Positions 25,827 to 34,505 of a DNA stretch of 64,000 nucleotides are shown piece by piece; positions within the stretch are counted from its first letter, which is position 1; every line of letters starts with the position of its first letter. Position numbers and translations under genes: made by a program. The notes beneath the pieces were generated by a model. That model worked only from the letters and a program-made list of their open reading frames with translations. It ran no database searches and was not told the DNA's origin. The stretch comes from Ravibacter sp964562455 (lineage in GTDB: Bacteria > Bacteroidota > Bacteroidia > Cytophagales > Spirosomataceae). The DNA lies in NCBI GenBank assembly GCA_964562455.1, contig CAZLTN010000012.1:28074-92073 (forward strand), written 5' to 3'.

Positions 25827-26969
25827 CTATTCAATCATAGCCTTATAAATAGTACGAAAAACCGACGACAGCAGCTCGTTAAAACCATCGGCGCTCTGAG
25901 CATTGCAGCCGTTGGTTATGGCTACGATCCCGAACTTCCTTTTCGGGTCAAAAAACATTATACTATACAGACCATACGCCGAACCGGTGTGACCTTTCAA
26001 TTGAAGCCCGTCAACCAGTTTTCCCGAAGTCACCAGCGCCAGGCCATAACCTTCTGCATTCTCAACCGGTGTCTGCATCAGGCGGGCGCTTCTGGCAGAA
26101 ATGATCCTGCCGCCTTTGTATTTACCCATGTTCATGTGCATCGTCATATAGCGGGCAAGGTCGGCTGCCGAAATTTTCATCCCGCCGGTAGGTGAAAAAA
26201 CGGGTGCGCTGCGGCCCATCACGTAATTGCGTATTTCCTCGCTCCTGGGATGGTAGGCTGTCGGTGCGGCATTCATTTTTTTTGCCGCGCTGTCATATTC
26301 ATATAAAGTCACAAACCTGGTTTTGTCGAGCGAATCGACACAGTAGCCTCCGTAAAGCCCGAGAGGGTCCAGTATATGACGCCTGATATACTGATCGAAT
26401 CTTTCTCCCGAAACCCGCTCGATGATGGTTCCGACCATATTGAAGTTGAGGTTGCAATATTGATAGGCCGCCCCCGGGCGATAGCTGTTGTAACATTTAT
26501 GCACACTGTCATTCTTTACCGGATCAATTACGTCGAGTGTAAAATAGCCCTGGCTGTCGTTGAGGCCGGAAGTATGGGAAAGCAACATTTTGAGGGTAAT
26601 CCTGTCGTCAGGATATGCCGGGTTCCTCACCCTGAACCCGATTAACCCTGAAACATCATCGTCGAGCCGGAGCTTACCCGCAGCCGCAAGCTGCATTACG
26701 GCTGTAGCGGAAAAGGATTTTGAAATAGACGCGATCCGGAAAATATGCTGCGGAGTAAGGTCCTCTCCCGTCTCGAGGTTTTTCTTTCCGAACGATTCCG
26801 AATATACTATCTCACCTTCTTTAACTACCGAAACAGCCAGCCCGACCGCATCGTACTTTTCCATAAGCGACTGCAGGGATTTTTCGACGGCCTGCTGCGC
26901 AAGAGCCGGAAGTGCGCAGGAAAGCAGCGTAATAAACAGGCATACCGAATGCTTAAAATAAACGTTCAT
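25827..26969 (-). CDS. Serine hydrolase, beta-lactamase/class C PBP family
   Basis: 380 residues with a signal peptide (MNVYFKHSVCLFITLLSCALPALAQ). It has the three class C motifs: S81-I-S-K84 (SxxK with the nucleophile serine), Y-C-N in AYQYCNLNFNMVG (YxN), and HTG in LKGHTGSAYGLYS in place of KTG. Proteins of this family include D-aminopeptidases, esterases and lactamases, and act in the periplasm; the substrate cannot be told. The gene is divergent from the YihY gene with only 25 bases between. Confidence 0.92.
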   Translation of the reverse strand: MNVYFKHSVCLFITLLSCALPALAQQAVEKSLQSLMEKYDAVGLAVSVVKEGEIVYSESFGKKNLETGEDLTPQHIFRIASISKSFSATAVMQLAAAGKLRLDDDVSGLIGFRVRNPAYPDDRITLKMLLSHTSGLNDSQGYFTLDVIDPVKNDSVHKCYNSYRPGAAYQYCNLNFNMVGTIIERVSGERFDQYIRRHILDPLGLYGGYCVDSLDKTRFVTLYEYDSAAKKMNAAPTAYHPRSEEIRNYVMGRSAPVFSPTGGMKISAADLARYMTMHMNMGKYKGGRIISARSARLMQTPVENAEGYGLALVTSGKLVDGLQLKGHTGSAYGLYSIMFFDPKRKFGIVAITNGCNAQSADGFNELLSSVFRTIYKAMIE

Positions 26970-26994
26970 AAGATGATAAAAGATAATAATACCG

Positions 26995-27939
26995 ATGTCC
27001 TACGATAAAAATATGAAATTTATGGATCGTATTAAATATGTTTTTTCGCTTTTAAAAGAAAGCTTCTCGGCTTTTATGGAAGACAATGCACTCAAGCTCA
27101 GCGCTGCCCTGTCTTACTATACCATATTCTCCCTGGCGCCGATGCTCCTGCTGATTATATCGATGGCTACTATTTTTTTCGGTGACGAGGCATTTGAAGG
27201 TGATCTGTTCGCCCAGATCAGCGGGCTGGTCGGGAAGCAGGCTGCAGAGCAGCTCCAGGAACTTATTAAAAACAGCGCAATAAGCAATAAATCCACAACA
27301 GCGGCAATTATCGGCGGTGGTACATTGCTGATTGGGGCTACCGGTGTTTTTGCTGAAATCCAGGATTCTATCAACTATATCTGGTCGATAAAATCCAAGC
27401 CCCGGAAGAGCTGGCTTCGCTATCTCAAAAACAGGCTGCTGTCGTTTTCTCTTATTATAACACTCGGATTCCTGCTGGTTGTCTCACTGGGAGTCAATAC
27501 CCTGGTCGACGTGCTCAGCAACAGGCTGGAACGCTATTTCCCTGATTTGTCAGTCATTTTGCTTTCGATACTCAACAGCACCGTTGTCCTTCTTATTATC
27601 ACTACCCTTTTTACAGTAATTTTCAAGGTGCTCCCCGACGGGCGTCTCCGATGGAAAGAGTGCCTGGTCGGTGCCGCATTTACGTCGGTATTGTTTGCTA
27701 TAGGAAAATTTGCAATCAGCTTTTATCTCGGAAGGTCTGACCTCGGGGCCACCTATGGCACGTCTGCGTCCATCGTGATCCTGCTCACATGGGTCTATTA
27801 CTCTTCGATCATCCTGTATTTCGGTGCCGAGTTTACAAAGGTTTACGCCAAATCGGATGGGACAGCAATTTCACCCAATGAGCACGCAGTCCTCATGGTC
27901 CGGAGAGAAGTGGAGCGTTCAGACGGCGGCAAACCCTGA
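26995..27939 (+). CDS. YihY/BrkB family inner-membrane protein
   Basis: 314 residues with six hydrophobic segments and the family blocks DNALKLSAALSYYTIFSLAPMLLLI, IWSIKSKPRKSWLRYLKNRLLSF and ILLTWVYYSSIILYFGAEFTKVYA. The family was once misnamed ribonuclease BN and its function is still unsettled. The start could also be at Met7 or Met10 (27013, 27022), which would widen the very short gap to the divergent hydrolase gene. Confidence 0.92.
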   Translation: MSYDKNMKFMDRIKYVFSLLKESFSAFMEDNALKLSAALSYYTIFSLAPMLLLIISMATIFFGDEAFEGDLFAQISGLVGKQAAEQLQELIKNSAISNKSTTAAIIGGGTLLIGATGVFAEIQDSINYIWSIKSKPRKSWLRYLKNRLLSFSLIITLGFLLVVSLGVNTLVDVLSNRLERYFPDLSVILLSILNSTVVLLIITTLFTVIFKVLPDGRLRWKECLVGAAFTSVLFAIGKFAISFYLGRSDLGATYGTSASIVILLTWVYYSSIILYFGAEFTKVYAKSDGTAISPNEHAVLMVRREVERSDGGKP

Positions 27940-27953
27940 TCAGCGGTACGGAA

Positions 27954-27988
27954 TGCCATCCGGGAATGCAACAGGATGGCACTTTATT
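27954..27988 (+). terminator. Weak intrinsic terminator after the YihY gene
   Basis: TGCCATCC at 27954-27961 pairs with GGATGGCA at 27974-27981 (8 pairs, 12-base loop), followed by CTTTATT. The stem lies 15 bases after the stop codon. The T tract is poor. Confidence 0.5.
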
Positions 27989-28062
27989 AGCGTATAAGAT
28001 GTTATATTTATGCCGGATCTAATCCGCAGCAGCTACCCGGTAACAAGCAATTTCAAATCATC

Positions 28063-28455
28063 ATGAAGCGCTCCATCCTCTCCCGCAACTTCTTTTTACT
28101 CTCCGTACTGACCACGGCGGTTTGGGGTTGCGTGATCCCGATCAGCCAGAAAACGTCCTTCCCGCTCGATGTTTACTACGACAGCCAGACGCCGGAGCGG
28201 CCTTATTCCGAAATCCAGTGGCTGGAAATCAGCCGGGAAGAAGCCTTACGGGCATCGCAGACAAAAGACGAAAAAAGAATGCTCGACCGGGGCAACAATG
28301 TGGAGGCCAAGAACCTGATGACAGCCCAGCTTGTTATGAAGGCGCAGCAAATCGGAGCCGACGCCCTGGTGAATGTCAACTACCAGTATTACACGGGTAA
28401 AGACTACGAAGGGTACAGCATGAGAGGGTTGGCAGTGAGGTATCGCGGTGAATAA
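28063..28455 (+). CDS. Small lipoprotein, YbjQ-like hypothetical
   Basis: 130 residues. The signal peptide ends in VWGC (Cys23), so it is a probable lipoprotein. The C-terminal part KAQQIGADALVNVNYQYYTGKDYEGYSMRGLAVRY resembles small domains of the YbjQ/heavy-metal-binding type, in which a short 'GADAlvnv' strand and a late 'G.AVr' strand recur; the match is loose. Function unknown. It precedes nuoN by 89 bases on the same strand. Confidence 0.65.
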   Translation: MKRSILSRNFFLLSVLTTAVWGCVIPISQKTSFPLDVYYDSQTPERPYSEIQWLEISREEALRASQTKDEKRMLDRGNNVEAKNLMTAQLVMKAQQIGADALVNVNYQYYTGKDYEGYSMRGLAVRYRGE

Positions 28456-28544
28456 ACCGCAGGCGCCTCGGTAACAAAAAACGCATAAAACCTGTTCATT
28501 CAGGCCTTTCTTTAATTAGCTTTGCAGAAAAAGCAAACATCGTA

Positions 28545-30011
28545 TTGGCTCTGCTCGACCAACTTCAACATATCCGTCAAAGTCTTTCAGGTATATTTCC
28601 TGAGCTTTTTCTCGTTGTTTTTTTTCTTTCAGTACTGCTCTGTGAGCTTTTTCTCCATAAGCAGGACCAGCCGCAGGAACCCCGGAAGGCCATTCCCGTT
28701 TTACACTTTTGCGGAGCGGTGATCTGGCTGGGCCTATTGATCGTCCAATGGTATACCGGGGAGAGGGGGATGCTCTTCGGGCAAATGATCCAGCTTGACG
28801 ACAAAAGTATTTTTTTAAAAATCCTGCTCGCGGCCGCATGGCTCGCTACCCTTTTCCATATCAGGTTCCTGGGCTATAAATTCCAGCCGGAAATTTACGC
28901 GCTGCTCGCAAGTGCAGTATTGGGTGCCGGCCTGCTCTGTATGGCTTCCAACCTGCTTACGCTCTACCTTTCCATCGAGCTGATCTCCCTGAGCTCCTAC
29001 CTGCTGGTAAGCCTTTCCCCGTACCCGAAAGCCTCGGAAGGCGGCCTCAAATACCTGTTATTCGGAGGCGTGAGCTCAGCCATTATGCTCTACGGCATTT
29101 CACTTGTATACGGGCTGACCGGATCGCTCGATATCAACCCTGAAATGTGGGCTCCGCTATATGAAGCATCGCCGCTGGTACTGCACGTTACCATATTACT
29201 GACACTTGGCGGCCTCCTGTTCAAGCTATCGCTGATCCCTTTCCATATCTGGACGCCCGATACTTACGAAGCTGCGCCGACACCCATTATTTCTTTTCTT
29301 TCTGCTGTCCCCAAAATCGCGGTTTTACTCGCTTTATACCGCGTAGTCGCGGCGCTGCCGGCCGGGGTACTCCCTGTTATCGGTGGTATCGCCCTCATCA
29401 GTATGACCGCAGGTAACGCCGGCGCCCTCTGGCAGACCAACGCGAGGAGGCTGATGGCCTATTCGACTATAGCCCAGGCTGGTTACCTGATTACGGGCAT
29501 TGCCGCATTCGGCAGCACGGGATTTCACACAGCGGTATTTTACCTGTCCGCCTATGTATTACTATCGATGTCTGCCTTTTTGCTGATAGACCGCTTCGTA
29601 CCGCAATCCGACGGCAGCTTCAGCCTGTTCAACGGGAAAGGCAGCACCTGGATAGCCGGAGGAATAGCCCTTACCATTGTCATGGTCGGCCTGGCAGGAT
29701 TTCCACCTACGGTCGGTTTCACCGGGAAATGGCTGGTTTTTTCTGCGCTCTGGGATAAATATACGGCCAGCGGCGAAAAGTGGATGTTCATACTCCTGGC
29801 AGGCGGGATACTGAACGCAGCCATATCACTTGCCTACTACATGAAGCTTCCCTACCTGCTCTTTTTTAAAACTACCGTCCCGCAGGCATCTTCCTCACCC
29901 TCAGGCCGCTACGGCAGGTCTGATGTACTGGTGGCCGTTTCCATACTGCTTCTGACGGTTTTCCTGTTTTTCCGGCCGGAAGCGCTTATGGATGTTATTT
30001 CAAAGCTTTAA
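28545..30011 (+). CDS. nuoN: NADH-quinone oxidoreductase subunit N
   Basis: 488 residues, about 14 membrane spans, an antiporter-like subunit of respiratory complex I. Diagnostic stretches are LIPFHIWTPDTYEAAPTPIISFLSAVPKIA and MAYSTIAQAGYLITGIAAF. It pumps protons or couples proton movement in the membrane arm. No ATG occurs near the N-terminus; a TTG at 28545 is the best start, 20 bases after a TAGCTTTG box (28517-28524) that resembles a -7 element. Unusually, none of the other nuo genes is adjacent; complex I genes are normally in one operon ending nuoL-M-N. Confidence 0.93.
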   Translation: MALLDQLQHIRQSLSGIFPELFLVVFFLSVLLCELFLHKQDQPQEPRKAIPVLHFCGAVIWLGLLIVQWYTGERGMLFGQMIQLDDKSIFLKILLAAAWLATLFHIRFLGYKFQPEIYALLASAVLGAGLLCMASNLLTLYLSIELISLSSYLLVSLSPYPKASEGGLKYLLFGGVSSAIMLYGISLVYGLTGSLDINPEMWAPLYEASPLVLHVTILLTLGGLLFKLSLIPFHIWTPDTYEAAPTPIISFLSAVPKIAVLLALYRVVAALPAGVLPVIGGIALISMTAGNAGALWQTNARRLMAYSTIAQAGYLITGIAAFGSTGFHTAVFYLSAYVLLSMSAFLLIDRFVPQSDGSFSLFNGKGSTWIAGGIALTIVMVGLAGFPPTVGFTGKWLVFSALWDKYTASGEKWMFILLAGGILNAAISLAYYMKLPYLLFFKTTVPQASSSPSGRYGRSDVLVAVSILLLTVFLFFRPEALMDVISKL

Positions 30012-30013
30012 AC

Positions 30014-30733
30014 TCATCCTTTTGAAGGCGGATTGGTTGGGCGGACTTCAATTTTACTCGGTAACGTACGTGCAGGCATTTTAATCAGGTCCGAAACGAT
30101 CTGGCCGATGTCTTCCGGCTGTATTTTCCAGGCGTCTTTCGGAGTCGGTTCGTGGTCGTTAAAATAAGTAGCTACAGATCCCGGCATAATGGTCGTAACT
30201 TTTATCCCCTGCACGCGAAGGTCAAGCATCAACGCCTGTGTAAAGCCAACCAGTCCCCATTTGCTGGCATTGTAGGCAGTGCCGTTGGCAAAGAAATTAG
30301 TGCCGGCCAGGCTGGAAATCGTGATGAAGTATCCGCTGGTCTCTTTGAGCGGCTCGATCACGCTTTTTATCGTATTGAATACGCCAGTCAGGTTGATATC
30401 GATCGTCTCGTGCCACATCTCGGGCGTCAAATCCTGGATCGGTGCAAAATGCCCTACTCCTGCATTGGCAACTACATAATCGAGCCGCCCCCATTTTACA
30501 AGCAGCAGGTCGACCGCCCTCTGTTGCGACTCAAGGTTCCTGACATCCGATTCTATCCCGATGGCAAATCCATCCCGTATCCTGTTTAGCAACGCAGCCG
30601 CCTGGTCAGCGCTTTTCTGTGTCCTGCTCGTAATTGCTACTTTTATACCATCCTTTATGAGGGATTCTGCGATTCCATAGCCGATCCCCTTCGATCCCCC
30701 GGTTATGAGTGCTACTCTACCTATGCTGCTCAT
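30014..30733 (-). CDS. SDR family oxidoreductase
   Basis: 239 residues from the ATG at 30731-30733; the longer frame up to 30883 only adds an unlike 50-residue tail. It has the classical SDR motifs: cofactor loop TGGSKGIGYGIAE (TGxxxGxG), NAG in VVANAGVGH, catalytic Ser in ITISSLAGT and the Y-N-A-S-K tetrad box (YNASKWGL). FabG-like 3-ketoacyl reductases and sugar dehydrogenases share this pattern, so the substrate is open. It ends 2 bases from the nuoN stop on the opposite strand and is divergent from the PaaE-like reductase. Confidence 0.9.
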   Translation of the reverse strand: MSSIGRVALITGGSKGIGYGIAESLIKDGIKVAITSRTQKSADQAAALLNRIRDGFAIGIESDVRNLESQQRAVDLLLVKWGRLDYVVANAGVGHFAPIQDLTPEMWHETIDINLTGVFNTIKSVIEPLKETSGYFITISSLAGTNFFANGTAYNASKWGLVGFTQALMLDLRVQGIKVTTIMPGSVATYFNDHEPTPKDAWKIQPEDIGQIVSDLIKMPARTLPSKIEVRPTNPPSKG

Positions 30734-30874
30734 TTGGCTTTTTTCGTTTAGTTTAGTCCTGGTCTTTTTTATTCCTACCCCGAATTTAGCTAATCCACCT
30801 GTTTTGTACACACCTTTAGCGACATCCTTAGCATATCTGCCGTCGAAAAGGCCTATCTTGCAACGACAACTACT

Positions 30875-31933
30875 ATGGAGCAATATCTCTTACGAATCAG
30901 GGAAATTATTCCCAGGCCCGGCGACAACATCACCCTTACGCTGGAACCAGCAGACGGCCGGGCGCCTGTTTATAAAGCCGGGCAATTCATAACGCTTTCA
31001 TTCCTTTTCGGCGATCGCGAAGTCAGGAGATCATACTCTTTCAGCAGCTCTCCCGATGTCGACGAGCCCATGAGCATCACGATCAAGAGAGTAGACAACG
31101 GCGAGATTTCCCGCCTGCTCCATCATCGTACCGGCGAAGGCGACCTGCTGACGGCACTTGAACCACAGGGGTTGTTTACCTACGAGCCTTCTCTCCTGAA
31201 ACCCAGGACCGTATTTCTTTTTGCCGCCGGTATAGGCATCACTCCCCTCTTTTCGATTATGAAAACCGCCCTGGTGGCGGAAAAGAATTCAAGAGTAGTG
31301 CTGATTTTCAGTAACAGCTCCCCGGAAAAAGCACCTTTCAGGGAAGAAATAATGCAGTGGGAGGCCGACTATCCCGAAAGGCTTACGGTTATATGGCTTT
31401 TCAGCAACAATAAAAACCTGCTCAAAGCGAGGCTTAACCGGTTCAACCTTGAAGAGTTTGTCGAAAAACACCTTGTTTACGACAGGCAGGACGCCCTTTT
31501 CTACTCCTGCGGACCGGTGACTTATATGGATCTGTGCCGGATCACACTCCTGGGGATGGGCTTTGAAGCCGGGCAGATCAAAAGGGAAACTTTTCTCCCG
31601 CCGGAAAACGAAGAAGATGACGATGACGAAACAGAGAAAATAGTCGATACGACCCCTTATCCTGTGCAGATCTTCTTTAACGGACATACCTATGACCTGA
31701 TCGTCCCTTACGACCACAGCATCCTGGATGAGGCGCTGAAAAACGGGATCAGGCTGCCTTACAGTTGCCGGTCAGGCATGTGCAGCACCTGTATCGCAAA
31801 ATGCCTCGCCGGCGGCGTCAGGATGGACTACAACGAGGTTTTGACCGAAAATGATATCGCTTCCGGCAGCGTTCTGGTGTGCACCGGGCACCCGACCGAG
31901 GCCGGAACAGTTATTTCCTATGAAGGATACTAG
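30875..31933 (+). CDS. Ferredoxin-NAD(P)H reductase with C-terminal 2Fe-2S domain (PaaE-like)
   Basis: 352 residues. Order: FAD-binding barrel (about 1-100, RSYSFSSSP flavin motif), NAD(P)-binding domain (about 105-230, FAAGIGITPLFSIM and YSCGPVTYM), a very acidic linker (ENEEDDDDETEKI), and a plant-type ferredoxin domain (about 265-352) with the cluster ligands in YSCRSGMCSTCIAKC plus a late Cys. Enzymes of this architecture pass electrons from NAD(P)H to an oxygenase, as PaaE does for phenylacetyl-CoA epoxidase. No paa or oxygenase gene is nearby, so the partner is unknown. Confidence 0.9.
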   Translation: MEQYLLRIREIIPRPGDNITLTLEPADGRAPVYKAGQFITLSFLFGDREVRRSYSFSSSPDVDEPMSITIKRVDNGEISRLLHHRTGEGDLLTALEPQGLFTYEPSLLKPRTVFLFAAGIGITPLFSIMKTALVAEKNSRVVLIFSNSSPEKAPFREEIMQWEADYPERLTVIWLFSNNKNLLKARLNRFNLEEFVEKHLVYDRQDALFYSCGPVTYMDLCRITLLGMGFEAGQIKRETFLPPENEEDDDDETEKIVDTTPYPVQIFFNGHTYDLIVPYDHSILDEALKNGIRLPYSCRSGMCSTCIAKCLAGGVRMDYNEVLTENDIASGSVLVCTGHPTEAGTVISYEGY

Positions 31934-31968
31934 GCTGTGTTCTGCCGGCAAATCCCGAAGAGCAAACC

Positions 31969-34209
31969 CTATTTCGTAATGGCAAACCTTGTCTCCGTAG
32001 AAGAATTCCCGTTCCTTACTTTCAGAATATACATTCCTGGCGAGAGTAGCTCCGTATTTAGAGAAATATGGTTTGTCCCTGCGATAACCCTCTCTTTTGC
32101 TTCCGAAACCTTTAATCCTATCATGTTATAGATTTCCAGCCCGGCATAGCCTCCCGCGGGTACGAAAAGATTAACGAAAACACCGTATGCGGCCGGATTT
32201 GGATAGACTTTTACAGTCAGCCCCCCGCGGTTGTTTAATGCTGAAACGATTTTACTATAGGTCGCACTTCCGTCCAGGTCTACCATTTTAAGCCGGTAAT
32301 AGTTCAGACCGGGAAGCGGGTCTGCATCCGTCCAACGATATTTACCAGCCTTCTCCTCTTTTAAAGGAACAGTTCCAAGAGTAACTTTTTCTTTGTCCGT
32401 GGCTACGCGCTCGATCTCGAAATGACTGCCGTTAACCTGTTCTGAAACCTGCCAATCCAGCTGAACAGCGCCTTCTTTAAATTCAGCCCCGAAATAGGCA
32501 AGGCTGACAGGGAGCGGTCCGCCAACTACGGAAAGCGTCCATTTTCCCGAATTTGAAGTATTCAGCCAGCCCTGTATCTCACCACCGTAATTTCCGTAGT
32601 CGATCTGGTCTACAAACTCGTTATCTTTATTTCGTACACCATATCTCTCGTTCCTTGTCGCTATCGCATGTCTGCTTTGGGAAGTCTGTGTAATCCGCCA
32701 TTGCTGCAGCGGGTCATCCGGATTCACGGCTGAAAGTGTAAGATTCGTTCCGGAGCTATTGCCGCCGGTCAGCGCCATATTCCTTCCGGTATTGTAAATC
32801 TGGTAAAAACCATTGGCAAGCGGTCTGATCTGCCATAAAAAGTCAGATTGCTCGACAAAAGTCTTTTGAATAACAGTTGTTCCGGGAGAAGACACCGTAA
32901 GCGCTTTGTTACTTGTAGCATTTATGATCTTGTAGTTGTAGCCTGACGAAAGCCCGTTCAGCTCCATGTCCAGCCAATCGATTCTCTGGGACAAATAATC
33001 ATATAAAAAGTTGACATACTTTTGATAGGAGTCCGATAAAAACACCTCCCTGTATACCCTGGTGCTGAAAACCGTGCTGTAAAGCGTGGAATCTGCCGCC
33101 AGGGAGCCCGACGATTTCATAATATCCGCATACTCGTTTAACTTATCCAGGATATGTTCCCTGAAGCCGCCGGCCTTCAGCTCATTCCACTTTTGCTTTA
33201 CCGCAGCCATAAACACATCGTCTTTCCGCAGTTGTATTATCCATTTCCGGTGATGACTGGTGTGGCCTACATCGGCCATCAGCCTGTACCTGGCGTTGCT
33301 TATGCGGTTATCATTATCGAATGCTATGTCAAAATCCCAGTGCGGACCCATAAAAAGACGGTCGTCAGATCGCTTTTTATGCAGGTATACACTAAAGAAA
33401 GCATCTGAATTGCCTGCTATTTCGCATCCCAGGTACCAGTTAACCAGCGATTGCAGGTCTACCCGCTCTAGAAATCCTCCCGGCCCGTCGGCGGGATTAC
33501 CGGAAAACAAGCGGGATTCAAAACTGTTGATATGAGCGAGGATATCATCGACCCGGGCCTGATCCTGCGGCACCTTGAGATCGGGGTATTTGATAACAGC
33601 TTTCAGCTCCTGGTTGGTCGTTATGTAAAATTCCTCCGTGTTGGCAAACCCGTCCATTTCCACCATGTAGGCACCTGGTATATTTTCGGCCTGCCCTTCT
33701 TCGATATCGATCCTGTTTTCCCGTACTTCCATGTGGTCTGTCAGAAGGTAAGAGCCCAGGTAGTTGCCGTTCAGGATTACATCCACAAATCTGAAAGGGC
33801 TTGCATAGGGCATTCCGAGATACCGCGACATCTCCAGCGCAACAGCATTCCTTATCCGGGTCTTATCGGCATAGTTAGCCAGTAAAACCCAGTTTTTTGC
33901 AGTCGCAGGCATTCCCAGAAGGCTGCCTGCCGTGTTAAGATTGATCCTGTACGGCTTTTTAGCCATACCCCAGGTAGAATTACCGCGGCCTCTTATCCGG
34001 ATACCGCCGTTGTACAATTCCTCCTGCGTACCCTGGTCCTGCACTATCTGCAATACCCCGTTTACATAAACATCTCTGCTCCTCACCGGCTCGCTCGTAG
34101 TGATACAGAAGGTCGGCAGCGTGCTCCTTGGCGTACAGGTCTGCCCGCTCAGGGGATTAATGCAGGCAAGAATAAATAAAAGAGAAAAGAAGGAAACAGA
34201 AACCTTCAT
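31969..34209 (-). CDS. CotH kinase family secreted protein with ricin-type domain and T9SS sorting domain
   Basis: 746 residues from the ATG at 34207-34209, which starts a good signal peptide (MKVSVSFFSLLFILACINPLSG); the frame to 34323 adds an unlikely prefix. Order: CotH kinase-like domain (about 55-350, RIRGRGNSTWGMAKKPYRI, KNWVLLANYADKTRIRNAVA, GPHWDFDIAFDND), a ricin/beta-trefoil-like stretch (about 410-550, NMALTGGNSSGTNLTL, QQWRIT), an Fn3-like part, and the T9SS type A sorting domain (VYPNPAAYGVFVNL to FAITK). CotH proteins are atypical protein kinases known from spore coats; bacterial secreted forms are little studied. Confidence 0.9.
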   Translation of the reverse strand: MKVSVSFFSLLFILACINPLSGQTCTPRSTLPTFCITTSEPVRSRDVYVNGVLQIVQDQGTQEELYNGGIRIRGRGNSTWGMAKKPYRINLNTAGSLLGMPATAKNWVLLANYADKTRIRNAVALEMSRYLGMPYASPFRFVDVILNGNYLGSYLLTDHMEVRENRIDIEEGQAENIPGAYMVEMDGFANTEEFYITTNQELKAVIKYPDLKVPQDQARVDDILAHINSFESRLFSGNPADGPGGFLERVDLQSLVNWYLGCEIAGNSDAFFSVYLHKKRSDDRLFMGPHWDFDIAFDNDNRISNARYRLMADVGHTSHHRKWIIQLRKDDVFMAAVKQKWNELKAGGFREHILDKLNEYADIMKSSGSLAADSTLYSTVFSTRVYREVFLSDSYQKYVNFLYDYLSQRIDWLDMELNGLSSGYNYKIINATSNKALTVSSPGTTVIQKTFVEQSDFLWQIRPLANGFYQIYNTGRNMALTGGNSSGTNLTLSAVNPDDPLQQWRITQTSQSRHAIATRNERYGVRNKDNEFVDQIDYGNYGGEIQGWLNTSNSGKWTLSVVGGPLPVSLAYFGAEFKEGAVQLDWQVSEQVNGSHFEIERVATDKEKVTLGTVPLKEEKAGKYRWTDADPLPGLNYYRLKMVDLDGSATYSKIVSALNNRGGLTVKVYPNPAAYGVFVNLFVPAGGYAGLEIYNMIGLKVSEAKERVIAGTNHISLNTELLSPGMYILKVRNGNSSTETRFAITK

Positions 34210-34505
34210 ACGTGAGTGGAAATTAAGAAGCTCAAAAAATCGTGTAAGTACGGATACCCGGCAATATATATTATTTTTTTTGGAGAGCCGGTCTTTTAGT
34301 AAGCAAAATAAATTTGACTTCATTCTTACCGGTTATATCGCGCTTTATGCTAATTTTGAAGCGTATCTGCAACTTCATTCAAGTTGTCTATACCTTCGGG
34401 ACTTAACGCTTCGGGCTTAATGACCCTGGAAGTCGACGGCAAAAAGTCCGCGACCTTTTCCTGAAATCGTGACACGTTAACTCAATAGTACACTTTAAAC
34501 GTAAT

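Noticed and set aside
30734..30883. N-terminal 50-residue extension of the SDR protein
   Set aside because: The SDR cofactor loop starts about 10 residues after the ATG at 30731-30733, as in the family. The extension has no signal or domain character and overlaps the divergent gene's start region.
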